A DNA stretch of 64,000 nt from Ariolimax columbianus (GCA_036924085.1 JAVGWX010000003.1:126724974-126788973); one strand, 5' to 3'; shown: positions 1 to 10,864, counted from the first letter of the stretch. Numbers and translations: made by a program. Notes: a model not told the origin generated them from the sequence alone.

Positions 1-102
1 GATATTTATCGAGACGACAGGAGATAGCACAGGATGCAGATCTTTGCTCAGGGTTTACTCCCGAAGCCTTTCCCGTAAACAGGTATCCCACAAGGCAGCA
101 CA

Positions 103-119
103 GGGGGGGGGGGGGGGGG
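103..119. repeat. Poly-G homopolymer, 17 bases
   Basis: Seventeen consecutive G residues follow a CA dinucleotide and end before a C. Runs like this are rare and prone to sequencing and assembly error, so the exact length is doubtful. Confidence 0.9.
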
Positions 120-484
120 CATGACATATAATGTTGTGTGTCGTTCTTTTCCTATAACTGTAAGAGGTTGTAGGGACATCACTCAGCGGATGAGTGAGTT
201 GGACATCTCTCCCTGGCTGTGTTCAGTTTATTTTAGCCGTGTCTAAATTTCATAGACCAAAGGCGAAGGGTGCCAATCTCGTGAAGTTCAACTACGTGAA
301 CTAGACCGTGAAATACGACACCGGTTTAATATAGCTGATGTCCAGACAAGGATAATCGGACGGAAGAAATCACAATAAAAATAACGAATTAACCAGTCCA
401 AATGGAAAACACCACATTTCCGTGAACACAAGTGTAAGTCGTCGACTAGTGTGAATTCCAGGCAAATCCATGGTCAGGCGGCAT

Positions 485-545
485 CCATAATGAACTAATA
501 CAGTAGAGCAATTTAGACCCGCAGCTAGTTACGGCGCCATCCTTG
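485..545 (+). repeat. Fragment of dispersed repeat G
   Basis: The stretch with GTAGAGCAATTTAGACCCGC, followed closely by GGCGCCATC, matches the middle of the repeat seen at 5600, 45560 and 52565 (minus strand). Only about 60 bases can be aligned by eye, so this is a decayed remnant. Confidence 0.5.
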
Positions 546-1720
546 TTAAAACTATCTACTGCCTTGATGACAACCAACGGCTAGAGAGATAAGAGTTAAA
601 CTGAATAATAATACTTTAAGAAAGTGCAGGTTTTAAATGAACTTATTTGCTGCATTTTCATTGTAGGTATTTTTGCTCATTTTCTCTTTTGGGTCAATAA
701 ATAAGTTCTTTCTTCTGTCACTTTATATGGGGGAGATAGATCCAACACTGTATTTGGTTCACCCAACTAGCTTTAGGGAAGCTTGAATCTAGTTATCTGC
801 AATGGTTGTAATATGGTGCAGCTGCTAACCCCATGTATAGTCCTCTTTACAACATTGTAAGGAAATAATGGTCCTGTTCTGTTTGCCCCAGGAATCACTC
901 TGGTGAAATAATCTCTGGGTAGCATATATTCATGATATTGAAAAGCCCTCTCTAAAGGCTCACTTCTGTATGCAGCTGTCATGAATATTCTACTGAAAAT
1001 TAGATCTGCTCAGTATGTTTTCATTTTTCTTCTCTTTATGGTATATTTTTATGTCATGTTTAAAAACATCGGCCACTGTACAACTGCAGCCGAGCCTTAT
1101 TTTTCTTATTTATGTTGTTAACTTCCGTTCATCGTGACTTTTAATGAAGACCTTTACCAGGTTCATTTTCAAATTTTGTTCCCCTGCTCACTTTCAATAA
1201 ATTATGTTTTCTGTCCCTGTAACATGTCCAAGTTGTGTAACTGTTTAGCTGTGTTTATTCTTCATGTCCCATATCATGATTTTGATATTGATATCTGTGT
1301 CAACTTCTGTCTATTATGCTTTGTTTATCATGATTACCCATATGAATGTTGGTTTGAGATTCATCTGGTGGCCTCCGCTTATTGGTTGGGAGACTTACAG
1401 CTATAAGTGTGCATACATGTCTCGATACCAGCGAAAGGGATCGCTGGTGAGGCACAGCATATTACGGTCATGTTTGAGCTTTTAGATGGCATAGTGAATG
1501 GGGTATGTAAAGTTGCAAGTATTTCAGTGAACAGCTAGAGTATGAAAGTTCATGAGAATACGTCATTTTGGCCTTTTATGAGAAAAATAAATAGAAATAG
1601 ACAAAATAATGGAATAATTCAGGCATTTATTCAGAAAATAGTAATGACACCTACAAGTACAAGTGAACAGCAGAAAATGAATCAACTTTTTCATTTATTT
1701 CATGTCTTAAATTTTTTGGA

Positions 1721-2003
1721 GGATTCCGTGGCGAAGTGGTTAAGCCGTCACCCTCCTGATAAGGTGGTGTGGGTTCGACTCCGGACTCCGCTGTCTTTTT
1801 CACGGGTGCTTGATGTGGAGTCCCCTGCATCTCGTAGTCGCCCCCTAGTCGTCTTGTCCTTAACTTGCCACTGGGGTTGGGCGGCTCGAGACGAGAGAGT
1901 GAGGATAAAAGTAGCGCAGTTAATCCTTACTAAAAAAAATAGCGCTAGGAAAGTTAATTATGCCATCATTGTCTACGATGGATGCGGCCTTTGCCTTTTT
2001 TTT
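1721..2003 (+). mobile_element. tRNA-derived SINE, family C (full-length copy)
   Basis: The 5' end looks like a tRNA gene: an A-box-like segment (GTGGCGAAGTGGTTAAGC) and a B box (GGGTTCGACTCC) lie about 35 bases apart. An unrelated body follows, ending in a T-rich tail. The body (about 1829-2003) recurs in inverse orientation at 13767-13940. The flanks AATTTTTTGGA and AACTTTTGAAGGA may be an eroded target-site duplication. RNA polymerase III transcription from the internal boxes would be expected for the family. An open frame running through the element is incidental. Confidence 0.8.
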
Positions 2004-3034
2004 GCTAACTTTTGAAGGATATAAAATGATGAATAATTCGTGAAGATAACTATTACATTACTACCATATCTAGCCTACTCTCTACTGTACTTCACCAGTT
2101 GTTCTCTATAGCATCCCCACTCATTTCATCTCATGTTGGTTGTAATCTAGTCCACGGCTGTCCCATCCATCTTTTCTCTACCCAGTCTCTATCTGTATTG
2201 GTTGCAGACTTGTTCTTGGTCACAGATCTTGAATGAGAACTGTGAAGTTTGACTAATTCACTTGAGCAGGGCGGCTTGAGCGAGTTGTGAAAAAGCAATG
2301 TATTGTTATAACATTTATTCCAATTGCTGGTCTATAGTGAAGATTTTAGAGCTGAGGACTAAAGGAAGCTTGAGCCATCAGTAATCATACAGTGTGCATG
2401 CTAGATTTGACCCCTGATGGAAAATAAATTTTGAATGCATTCTCTTGTCAGAACACTAGTATATTCCCATTGGACCTCCTACTCCCTTTGATTTGTCAAC
2501 AAATATAGAAGACCAGAGATGCCTATAATGAAACTGCACAATATCAATAGCCATCCATGAAGATGAATGAATAATATAGAAGGAGATCTGAATGAATGTA
2601 GCACAGAGAATAAGACGATAGCAATCATGAGCAGCAAGAAATGCACACAAATTGTTTTTGTCTAAAAAAAGTTATTAATTTTTTTAATGCCGAAGGCAAT
2701 GAAAGAAAATAAAATGAAACTCAAGAGTACACATTGTTTGCCTCTTTAAAATACTGCAGACAGGCAGCATTTCTTGTACTCAGGGAGAATATAATTGCTG
2801 TAACATTTACTAGTCATTGATTTGTCATTTTATGTGAATTAAATTACTTTGACAAATAAGCAGTGTTAAGCTGCATTGTAATTGCTTCAATGTGCTGTAG
2901 GTTTCAAACTCCTTCTTTTCTGCCTCAGCTTTTAAGTTTGAATAAAGAACATAAATAGATCAGGTATGAAAAACTATTTTTTATAAATTATTTATATATG
3001 TTATGAAACAAAATATTGTTTTATGTTCTTTGTT
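2004..3034. other. No gene recognised
   Basis: AT-rich sequence with many stops in every frame. No SINE boxes, LINE domains or splice-flanked exons could be supported here. Confidence 0.5.
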
Positions 3035-3710
3035 CAATCTTGTGCATATGCATATCCTCCCTCTGCAACTCTCTCCATTTCAGCATAGGTTTATACTTTA
3101 ATATTTCTCTGCATGCCTAACATATTGTGTCCCAGCCATCTCAATCTTTGTTTTTGTATTATTTTCAATATTTTTCTGGAGCTCTTCATCATTGAGGACA
3201 TTGCCATTGGATCTTCTTTCTGTTCAGCTCACGCATTCCATTCTACGTTAGAACCACATTTAAAATACTTCCAAGTTTTTTTTTCATCCTTCTTTGCAAG
3301 TCAATGTTTCAGCCCCATGCAGTGTAATTGTCCATACATGAGTAGTGATTGTTCTTTACTTCAGCACTATCATAAGATTATTTGAGTTTAGCTATTTCTA
3401 TTATTCTTCTAAGGCTTTTTTTGCCAATAAAATCCTTGTCCTAATTTCCGTTTCATTGTGAGCATCTTCGTTGATGATTTGTCTCAAATATTTAAACTTT
3501 TGTACTGGTTCAATTATTTCTCCTTTAATGGTTATATTCATTTTCCTATGTGCTTTTCTATTACCATAGTCTTTGTCATCAATGTGTTTAATTTCATGCC
3601 AAACTCTTTGACTGTGCTGTTAATTTGTTCAAGCAGCCTTTGCTACTAATCCTCGCACTATGGCTAGATCATCTGAAAATTTTGTGGCATTGGCTTTCAT
3701 ACCATTGACT
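3035..3710 (-). pseudogene. RTE-like LINE fragment, reverse transcriptase C-terminal part, decayed
   Basis: Read on the minus strand with several stops and frameshifts, the translation gives a degenerate catalytic block resembling FADD (here FSDDLAIVRG), then a segment with INITIKGEIIEPVQKFKYL, matching the post-catalytic region of RTE-clade reverse transcriptases where a KFKYLGS motif is typical. Later parts resemble the cysteine/tryptophan-rich C-terminus. The copy is 5' truncated near 3710 and clearly dead. It abuts a plus-strand fragment of a related element beginning about 3735. Confidence 0.7.
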
Positions 3711-3734
3711 TAATTTTGTATATAACCAAATTTA

Positions 3735-4790
3735 TGAAGGTTTATGTGGCAGTCGTCCTACAAACTATTCTGTACATCTGTGAAACCTGGACTGTGGACA
3801 GTTGACATGCCAAGAAGCTTGGCTACTTTCATCTGGGCTGCTTAAAGAAACTGCTGAACATAAAATGGAAAGATAGGATTACAGATGTAGAAGTTCTTTT
3901 GTGGGCTGGCATGAGAAGCATCCACACAACTCTGTGCAAATCACAGCTTAGATGGATTGGCCATGTTGTCCGCATGTCAGATGAGTGGCTTCTAAAGAAA
4001 ATATTCTATGGTGGGCTTGAGTCAGGCAAGCGAGCGAGCAGTGGCCAAATAAAACATTACAAAGACACTGTGAAAGCCTCACTGAAGAACTGCGACATTG
4101 ACCCTGATAATTGGGAGAACATTGCTGCTGATGGCTCTGTCTGGCGTAGTCAAATCTCTTTTGGCATGAAACATGGAGCAGATAAGAATCAAGGAAGCTG
4201 CATGGGATAAGCGACACAAAAGACAAGAGACGAGCTGCCTCCATCTGACAGTCAGACAGTGCTTCTCTGCCCTAAGTGTGACAGACGCTTTCGGGCTCGG
4301 ATTGGTTTCTTCTTCTTCTTCTTCGTACGCAGTCAGACAGTAACCATTATTTTTTCGAAAAAAGCGGCGGTCATCCTGAGGCTGTCGCCACTGCCATACA
4401 GCTTGTCTTGCAATTCCACTGGTGATGGCCACATCTGCTCTCTCTGATCCTCGTATGTCGGGCAGTTCTGCAGCAGATGTTCAGCGGTCATTTTACCAGT
4501 ACCGCACGGGCATTCGTCGGTACCACCTATCTTCAATTTGTTGAATAGGTGGTACCTCAGTCTATTGTGGCCAGTGCGAAGTCTGAAGACAACGACCTGC
4601 TCTCTTCGGTTCAACTGGTAATAGGCATCGTTTTTGGTGTAACCAGTATGTTCGGTTTCCCATTTGGTCATGTATCTGGCTTTGATAAGCCGTTTTGACT
4701 CTTCGTACGTCATACTCGGATTGGTTTGATCATACACATATGAAACCCACTCCAGGATTGACAGATGACAATGTGTTCCTCTTCAGAAAC
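3735..4790 (+). pseudogene. RTE-like LINE 3' end with C2H2 zinc finger, split by a LINE insertion
   Basis: The frame from about 3735 to 4308 contains CETWTV, then LRWIGHVVRM, a GKRASSGQIKHYKDTVK segment and WENIAADGSVWR, the usual order in the C-terminal part of RTE-type polymerases. It runs into LLCPKCDRRFRARIGF, the start of a terminal C2H2 zinc finger common in this lineage. There the element is cut by a 406-bp I-like LINE piece (4309-4714). After the insert the duplicated target ctcggattggttt resumes and the finger region continues past 4727. Stops show the copy is inactive. The reverse transcriptase core is missing. Confidence 0.8.
4309..4714 (-). mobile_element. 5'-truncated I/Nimb-like LINE 3' end with perfect 13-bp TSD
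   Basis: The minus strand encodes the C-terminal segment of the same LINE family as 59205-61910: KWETEHTGYTKND, then REQVVVFRLRTGHNRLRYHL, then CPCGTGKMTAEHLLQNCPTY, a cysteine/histidine motif typical of I-clade ends. A (GAA)n tail lies at its 3' end (4309-4325 on the plus strand reads as CTT repeats). The 13-mer ctcggattggttt flanks it exactly at 4296-4308 and 4715-4727. This is the signature of target-primed reverse transcription with heavy 5' truncation. The insertion is younger than the RTE copy that contains it. Confidence 0.92.
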
Positions 4791-5059
4791 GATGGACAAA
4801 CAACAACACCACCACCATTGACTAGACACACCTATTAAAACTGAAAACTTTTTCCATCATGATCTCAGAATATGCGTTATAGAGACTCAGTGAAAGCAAG
4901 CAGACTTGTTCTACCACCTGTTTTATTGAAACTGGATCTATTAGTCCTTCTTTGATTGAAATAATTACATCTTGATTTTCATACAAGTTCTGAATTAATC
5001 TAACGATTGGTCTCTCAATACCTATTTGTTAATCACTCAGTTGTCAATGTACTCACCAT

Positions 5060-5300
5060 AAGCACACATTTAAGGAATTCAATATTTCATGCATAATGCT
5101 GTAGGTTAAACCATGCTAACACCTTATTGCAGTTACTGCTATTTCTATCGTTGCTCGCCTGTCAGCTTGAATCATCTCCCCCATCTGCAGCACAGATGCT
5201 TCTGTTGCAATCTCAACAGGACAACCAGGTTGGGTTTCATCAGCAATATTTGAGCATCCTTGAGAAAATTTATCGACCTAGATATGCATTGCTTAATGCG
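5060..5300 (-). pseudogene. mariner transposase fragment (second helix-turn-helix region)
   Basis: On the minus strand one frame reads ADETQPGCPVEIATEASVLQ followed by MIQADRRATIEIAVTA, then YSIMHEIL. This matches the linker and second helix-turn-helix of mariner (Mos1/SETMAR-like) transposases, where GRPVEVAT, IRADRR and SIMHEIL-like motifs occur in this order. Stops interrupt it and no catalytic D residues are present. The opposite strand shows a 63-codon open frame preceded by an AG that mimics an exon; the transposase match explains it better. Confidence 0.75.
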
Positions 5301-5599
5301 ATAAACTTATCACCGTAAACAGAAAGAATTTCCATATTAATATTATTTACAGAAAGTCTTTAAAAAAAAAACAACACATCAGCACACTGTTCTTTAATTG
5401 TGAACACGGATCGATGCTGTGCACTTGCATGTGACATGTGGTGTCTGTTACCTAAAGTGATCACAGAGCTAGATGTTGATGCCACCTAATAACACCTTTA
5501 GAAACTACGAGCTTAATTTTTCAGCTATATCAAATGTTTGTTTGGTTTGTGACCCACTTACTGACTTATTATTGTGTGTGTGTGCGCGCCTGCCTTGCT

Positions 5600-5870
5600 T
5601 ATTACTCCACTACAGAGGGTGGTTAATTGATGTGTGAGTCCATCTTAATAGAATCAAATACTAGAGCAAAGTAGACCCGCAGCCTGTTAGGCGCCATCTA
5701 CACTGCTCTTAACAAACCACCTAACTATGGCCGGTGTTATGCCATGTCACACAGTTTGTCGCCTATTACGACATGCTCTCTGTGAGGCAGTGGTGCTATT
5801 CTTGTCCTTGTCATACACATATACCCCAGCAAACTACTCAGGACGCACATACACGTATATACACTTATTC
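5600..5870 (+). repeat. Dispersed repeat G, copy 1
   Basis: This copy carries the signature blocks GAGGGTGGTTAATTGATGTG, AGAGCAAAGTAGACCCGCAG and CTGCTCTTAACAAACCACCT, followed by a region with ACATGCTCTCTGTG and CTTGTCATACACA. The same order is found at 45560-46535 (interrupted by a CR1 copy) and, inverted, at 52160-52565. No coding capacity, clear termini or tRNA boxes were seen, so its class is unknown. Confidence 0.75.
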
Positions 5871-6419
5871 CTCATATGGCATTTGTTTATTGTTTTTCCT
5901 TATGTCAGTTCTCGAATAACAACATCGTTATTTGACCTAACACATGTTATTTCTGGATAAATTCCTCACTAACTTTCTATGCGATTCTCTCCCACCCAGT
6001 CTGAGTTGGAGGAACATGAAATGCAATAACACACAATCAGAATGGCACAAGGTTTAAAAAAAAAAGATATGCAAAAACTGGGGCATGCCCATGCTGGATT
6101 GACATCAGAGCTTAGACTGCTATTTACCTTGGCACGCTCATGTAGCTTGGTTCCATAATATGACTCAATTGTTGGCATTTTCCACTGGGATATTCATGGT
6201 GGTAAAAGGCAGATAAAAACCACAAGACATCCTGTTTTAGTCGATACTGTCTTCTTGTTTGTATTACTGTCTGTGTATATGCAAGAGATAGAGAGAGAAA
6301 GAATGAGTGAATAAGGAAGTGATACTAGAATAATCTATTCAGTGTATCTTTTAAAAATCCTTATTTTCTTCAGTTAACATTTTCTCTGTTAGTTTCTAAT
6401 TATTGTAAAGTTCAATCTC
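5871..6419. other. No gene recognised
   Basis: AT-rich sequence without supported exons or recognisable element ends. It contains a run of A (about 6056-6064) and a GA-rich patch near 6285-6305. Confidence 0.5.
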
Positions 6420-6605
6420 ATTTAATTTTTTTTGGTGTCATTATTGTAAAATTTTCCTTCTGGCTATTTCTTTAAGGTCATTATTCTCAAGTGCTAATCG
6501 TTAATCTATTTAAAGTCATTATTTTTCAGTCTTCCCCGTTAATTTCTTTATGGTCATTATTGTCAAGTCTTCCCTCTGATAATTTCTTTAAAGTCATTAT
6601 TGGTT
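6420..6605. repeat. Diverged tandem repeat with a TTTCTTTAAGGTCATTATT core
   Basis: Imperfect units containing AATTTCTTTAAGGTCATTAT and CAAGTCTTCCCTCTG recur about four times with spacing near 55-60 bases. The units differ by substitutions and small indels, so the array is old. It lies just upstream of the large minisatellite but is unrelated to it in sequence. Confidence 0.7.
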
Positions 6606-6845
6606 ATTGGTAAGTCTCAATAAAACCTTTCAGCTCCCTGTGGAGCGGAGGACTTCAATAAATACATGCCAACTCTGCCCTGGGCCATTCACTCAATCTC
6701 TGTTTGCATCTTTCGTTTCTGTTGTGTGTTTTTTAACTCTCTTCTCCATGTCTATTTTGGGCTGCCTCATCTGTTGCCTTGGGCATTCCAGAACAGAGAT
6801 TGTCTTGTTATGCTACCAGCTGGTATCCTAAATGTGTGTCCTATC

Positions 6846-8530
6846 TGCACCAGCAGCTTCACCTTACTTCCCATCCCAGACCAGCATCTTCACCTTACTT
6901 CCCATCCCACACCAGCATCTTCACCTTACTTCCCATCCCAGATCAGCATCTTCACCTTACTTTCCATCCCACACCAGCATCTTCACACCAGCATCTTCAC
7001 CTTACTTCCCATCCCATACCAGCATCTTCACCTTACTTCCCATCTCACACCAGCATCTTCACACCATCCCACACCAGCATCTTCACCTTACTTCCCATCC
7101 CACACCAGCATCTTCACCTTACTTCCCATCCCACACCAGCATCTTCACACCATCTCACACCAGCATCTTCACCTTACTTCCCATCCCAGACCAGCATCTT
7201 CACCTTACTTTCCATCCCACACCAGCATCTTCACACCAGCATCTTCACCTTACTTCCCATCCCATACCAGCATCTTCACCTTACTTCCCATCTCACACCA
7301 GCATCTTCACACCATCCCACACCAGCATCTTCACCTTACTTCCCATCCCACACCAGCATCTTCACCTTACTTCCCATCCCACACCAGCATCTTCACACCA
7401 TCCCACACTAGCATCTTCACACCATCCCACACCAGCATCTTCACCTTACTTCCCACCCCACACCAGCATCTTTACCTTACTTCCCATCCCACACCAGCAT
7501 CTTCACCTTACTTCCCATCCCACACCAGCATCTTCACCTTACTTCCCATCCCACACCAGCATCTTCACACCATCCCACACTAGCATCTTCACACCATCCC
7601 ACACCAACATCTTCACCTTACTTCCCATCCCACACCAGCATCTTCACAACATCCTGCATCTTCACCTTACTTCCCATCCCACACCAGCATTTTCACTTTA
7701 CTTCCCATCCCACACCAGCATCTTACAACATCCCACACCAGCATCTTCACCTTACTTCCCATCTCACACCAGCATCTTCACACCATCCCACACCAGCATC
7801 TTCACCTTACTTCCCATCCCACACCAGCATCTTCACCTTACTTCCCATCCCACACCAGCATCTTCACACCATCCCACACTAGCATCTTCACACCATCCCA
7901 CACCAGCATCTTCACCTTACTTCCCACCCCACACCAGCATCTTTACCTTACTTCCCATCCCACACCAGCATCTTCACCTTACTTCCCATCCCACACCAGC
8001 ATCTTCACCTTACTTCCCATCCCACACCAGCATCTTCACACCATCCCACACTAGCATCTTCACACCATCCCACACCAACATCTTCACCTTACTTCCCATC
8101 CCACACCAGCATCTTCACAACATCCTGCATCTTCACCTTACTTCCCATCCCACACCAGCATTTTCACTTTACTTCCCATCCCACACCAGCATCTTACAAC
8201 ATCCCACACCAGCATCTTCACCTTACTTCCCATCCCACACCAGCATCTTCACCTTACTTCCCATCCCACACCAGCATCTTCACCTTACTTCCCATCCCAC
8301 ACCAGCATCTTCATATCATCCCACACCAGCATCTTTACCTTACTTCCCATCCCACACCAGCATCTTCACAACATCCCACACCAGCATCTTTACCTTACTT
8401 CCCATCCCACACCAGCATCTTCACCTTACTTCCTATCCCACACCAGCATCTTCACACCATCCCACACCATCATCTTCACCTTACTTCCCACCCCACACCA
8501 GCATCTTTACCTTACTTCCCATCCCACAGG
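6846..8530 (+). repeat. 1.7 kb pyrimidine-rich minisatellite, 31-bp unit with 24- and 14-bp variants
   Basis: The main 31-bp unit reads CACCTTACTTCCCATCCCAC followed by ACCAGCATCTT. Shorter 24-bp units lack the CTTACTT part and 14-bp units keep only the end. Higher-order duplication is visible: a variant block beginning near 6939 recurs near 7188 (offset about 249), and a longer block with distinctive variants (7394-7735) recurs at offset about 472 (7866-8207). The unit has no stop on the plus strand and 31 is not a multiple of 3, so all three plus frames stay open; the 585-codon frame here is an artefact of the repeat. The minus strand carries GG/GGG runs in every unit and could form G-quadruplexes. 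Confidence 0.97.
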
Positions 8531-8703
8531 TGCTTCAGTGGCTCTTTCAAACACTCCCACATGATTTCAATTCTTCTATTCTAAACTAGCACACATTTGT
8601 GAAAGTCTGTACCTTTCTGGTTTTTGTTCTTCTTGTTTTTCATGAACTTTATATTGAAGGTGAAGATTTTTACTTTTGCGTTGGGCTTGACCCAGTGTTC
8701 GTT

Positions 8704-9770
8704 TTAGAGTGCTGGGAAACAACAAACATCAATGGTGTTATTACTTTCAGTGGCCAGTTCAGAGACGAAGTATGATAACCTGGTTTTTCTAAACAGTTGG
8801 TGGCATTTGTCATCTGCTTGTTGTTTGGTGTGTTCTTCATGCCCCTTTACGTTGTCTTTCTTTTTTATTAAGGCATTTACTCTTTCATAATTGACCAGAA
8901 ATTCTTCCTGTATCAGTTTTGCTTCCGCTTTGGCTAGATTGTCGGTATCCTCATTTTCCGTCATGTTACGATAGGATGGTATCCACTGAATCACTGCCTT
9001 CTGGAAGTTTTAGACATATTCACCAAAGCTGCCCTAAATTCATTCATTTCATTGTTCTTGTGGGGTTTTTTATGCCGTTGTGGCAGACTTTGCATCAGTT
9101 AGTATCATGAGTTTCTCATGTTTATGGTTTTTGTGTTGTAGATCAATTTTTGCTACGGTATTAATTGCTTCTATTTCGATTCTAAAGGTGCTTGAGAATT
9201 TGCCTGTGGCTATGTACCGGGTTACCTTTTCCCTGTTTATCTGTCTGATCACCACTCCTTCCCCTCCGTCCCAGGTGGCATTTATAGCTGAGCCATCTAT
9301 ATAGACATGTGCCCACCTGTCTGATGAATAATTCACGTCTGTGTATTCTATAATATATTCTATATCTTCTCTCCAGGTCTGCTTATCGCTGTATGGGCTT
9401 TGATTTTTCTTGTGATGGTACTCGATACTTGAATGCCAGTTCCTTTGAGTTTGTTCGAAGTTACTTCTCTTAAGTCTTTTCTTTTCCTTGCTCTTCATTC
9501 TTTAGGTGGTTTAGGGTTCTCTTGTATTTCTCTGCCTGCTTCATTTCTTTTATGTCCCATCTATCCACCATCGACTGGAGGACTGTCATTGTTTCAAGTG
9601 CCTCTATTGGTGTGGACTTCATTGTTCCCGTGATGATGTGTGTGGCTTGGCTCTGAACTCTACGTATCTTTCCAAAATCTGCGCTTGTTGCAATGGTCCT
9701 AGCCATGATGCCTTATTCTAGTACTGGTCTGACTCTTCCTGTGCATAGTCCTTTCAGGATTTTATTGTTA
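8704..9770 (-). pseudogene. I-like LINE fragment: RT C-terminus plus RNase H, frameshifted
   Basis: Three consecutive minus-strand frames (9706-9470, 9498-9070, 8994-8704) give pieces of one polyprotein. The first has QSQATHIITGTMKSTPIEAL, the post-RT segment also seen in the 60 kb element (GGMKSTPIVELE). The second has an RNase H core with HVYIDGSAINATWDGGEG (first Asp), FRIEIEAINTVA (Glu) and LTDAKSA (second Asp). The third has IQWIPSYRNMTENEDTDNLA, a degraded final RNase H motif. Frameshifts separate the pieces, so it cannot be functional. The reverse transcriptase core is absent by 5' truncation near 9770. Confidence 0.82.
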
Positions 9771-9779
9771 ACGGATTGT

Positions 9780-10050
9780 GAAAATGGATAGGGCTGGCAT
9801 TCCGTGTTCGATCAAATGCCATCCCTTACATGTTGACACTGCAATCTATGAAATGTCAATCCACAGATTACAGCATTTCAAAGTATCGGGGGTCAAGCAT
9901 TGAAAGGTGCCTAAGAGGCAGAGCAGGAGTGGGTACAAATAACGGGCTACTGGAACCATCAGTATACAAAATCTTCACCATTTGCTGAGAGACTGAACAC
10001 CTATGGGTTTGTTTACCTGGAATGCAGTGCCGTCAATTCTTAACAGAGCA
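9780..10050. repeat. Decayed dispersed repeat, weakly shared with 38500-38790
   Basis: The segment with GGAACCATCAGTATAC and CACCATTTGCTGAGAGACTG resembles GGAACTATCAGTATCC and GTCATTCGCTGAGACCGACT near 38735-38780. Shorter echoes occur near 28795-28860. No coding potential or terminal structure was seen. This is a pairwise match by eye, not a defined family. Confidence 0.45.
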
Positions 10051-10062
10051 TTGCAGCTTAAT

Positions 10063-10391
10063 TGTGAGTATGGCGACGGTGTGGGTTTGCTCCGCAATCA
10101 CAGCACAGGCCGTTACCCCAGAAAAGCAAACCCTTAGATAATGCAGGAGGAAGCAGACCCTTGCATAAATGCAGGAGGAAGCAGACCCTTGCATAAATGC
10201 AGGAGGAAGCAGACCCTTGCATAAATGCAGGAGGAAGCAGACCCTTGCATAAATGCAGGAAGAAGCAGACCCTTACATCAAAATGCATGCCGAAGTCGGA
10301 TACACTGGGCCAACAGCCGCAAAATAAAAACACTATGCAACCCACACCGCCTTGGACAATATAAAAATAAGGTAAACGCACAAAAAAGATC
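10063..10391 (+). mobile_element. SINE A copy, box A deleted and internally expanded
   Basis: From ATCACAGCACAGGCCGTTACC onward this matches SINE A (compare 11723-11980). It lacks the A-box part of the tRNA head, so it is probably not transcribable. The body segment GCAGGAGGAAGCAGACCCTT is amplified into a 28-bp tandem array (10141-10275). The 3' end with CACACCGCCTTGG and an A-rich tail is intact. Open frames on the minus strand through this copy simply read the repeat. Confidence 0.85.
10141..10275 (+). repeat. 28-bp tandem array inside a SINE A copy
   Basis: The unit GCATAAATGCAGGAGGAAGC plus AGACCCTT occurs about four to five times in succession with almost no divergence. Other SINE A copies carry one such segment, so the array arose by expansion after insertion or in the source copy. 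Confidence 0.93.
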
Positions 10392-10864
10392 AACCTGAGT
10401 ACACGTGTACATATTATGTGTAGCATATATAATAATACATATACCTTGGACCACAAACACACGTGACCAATTCCTTTCAGAACAGTCGTGCACATGTACA
10501 CACTTAATACCTGTCTTAGATACTCTGACAAATGTACTGCACTTGGCAACAAAGCTGAATACAAGCAGTGGAAAAGTATACCTCTCTGACAGTGTTGCCA
10601 GAAACATCAGTAAAATCCTAAATATTGGCACATGATCACACAGACAGTAATACTTCATCAAGAATCATTTACATTAGCTGGGCTATGTTTGTGTGTCTGT
10701 GTGAGTTCTCCTGTTTGTTGTACCTGCCAACATTGCTGGTGAAAAAGGAAAGCTGTTACAAGAAAATTGGTCCAGACTATTTTTTCTTCAGTTCGTTGTG
10801 TTCCGTGAATAACTTCAGTTTTATATTTCCGCCATGAACATTGTGCTGAGGCGTGCCATTAAAT

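Larger units (their letters stand above)
1..1720. other. No gene recognised; left-edge intergenic or intronic DNA
   Basis: No convincing exon, RNA gene or complete mobile element was seen. The first 480 bases are somewhat richer in G+C and CpG than what follows, which could mark an old repeat or a regulatory stretch, but no motif decides this. A 17-G run and a short fragment of repeat G lie inside and are listed separately. The short open frames near 1134-1485 are AT-rich chance frames without domain features. Confidence 0.5.

Noticed and set aside
1542..2015. 157-codon host protein
   Set aside because: The frame runs through a SINE C copy and changes character at its borders; no domain.
5127..5318. 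Plus-strand exon after a TTATTGCAG acceptor
   Set aside because: The minus strand gives a better explanation (mariner transposase); the plus peptide matches nothing recognisable and has no donor pairing.
6846..8530. CRISPR-like array
   Set aside because: The units are contiguous and lack unique spacers, the lengths vary (31, 24, 14) and the genome is eukaryotic. It is a minisatellite.
6832..8589. 585-codon open frame, apparent proline/serine/histidine-rich repetitive protein
   Set aside because: It is the translation of a 31-bp minisatellite with no stop on this strand; all three plus frames are open and there is no start context, domain or unique sequence.
10058..10564. 168-codon minus-strand protein with repeated CFLLHLCKGLLPPA-like motif
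   Set aside because: The repeat is the complement of the 28-bp expansion in a SINE A copy.
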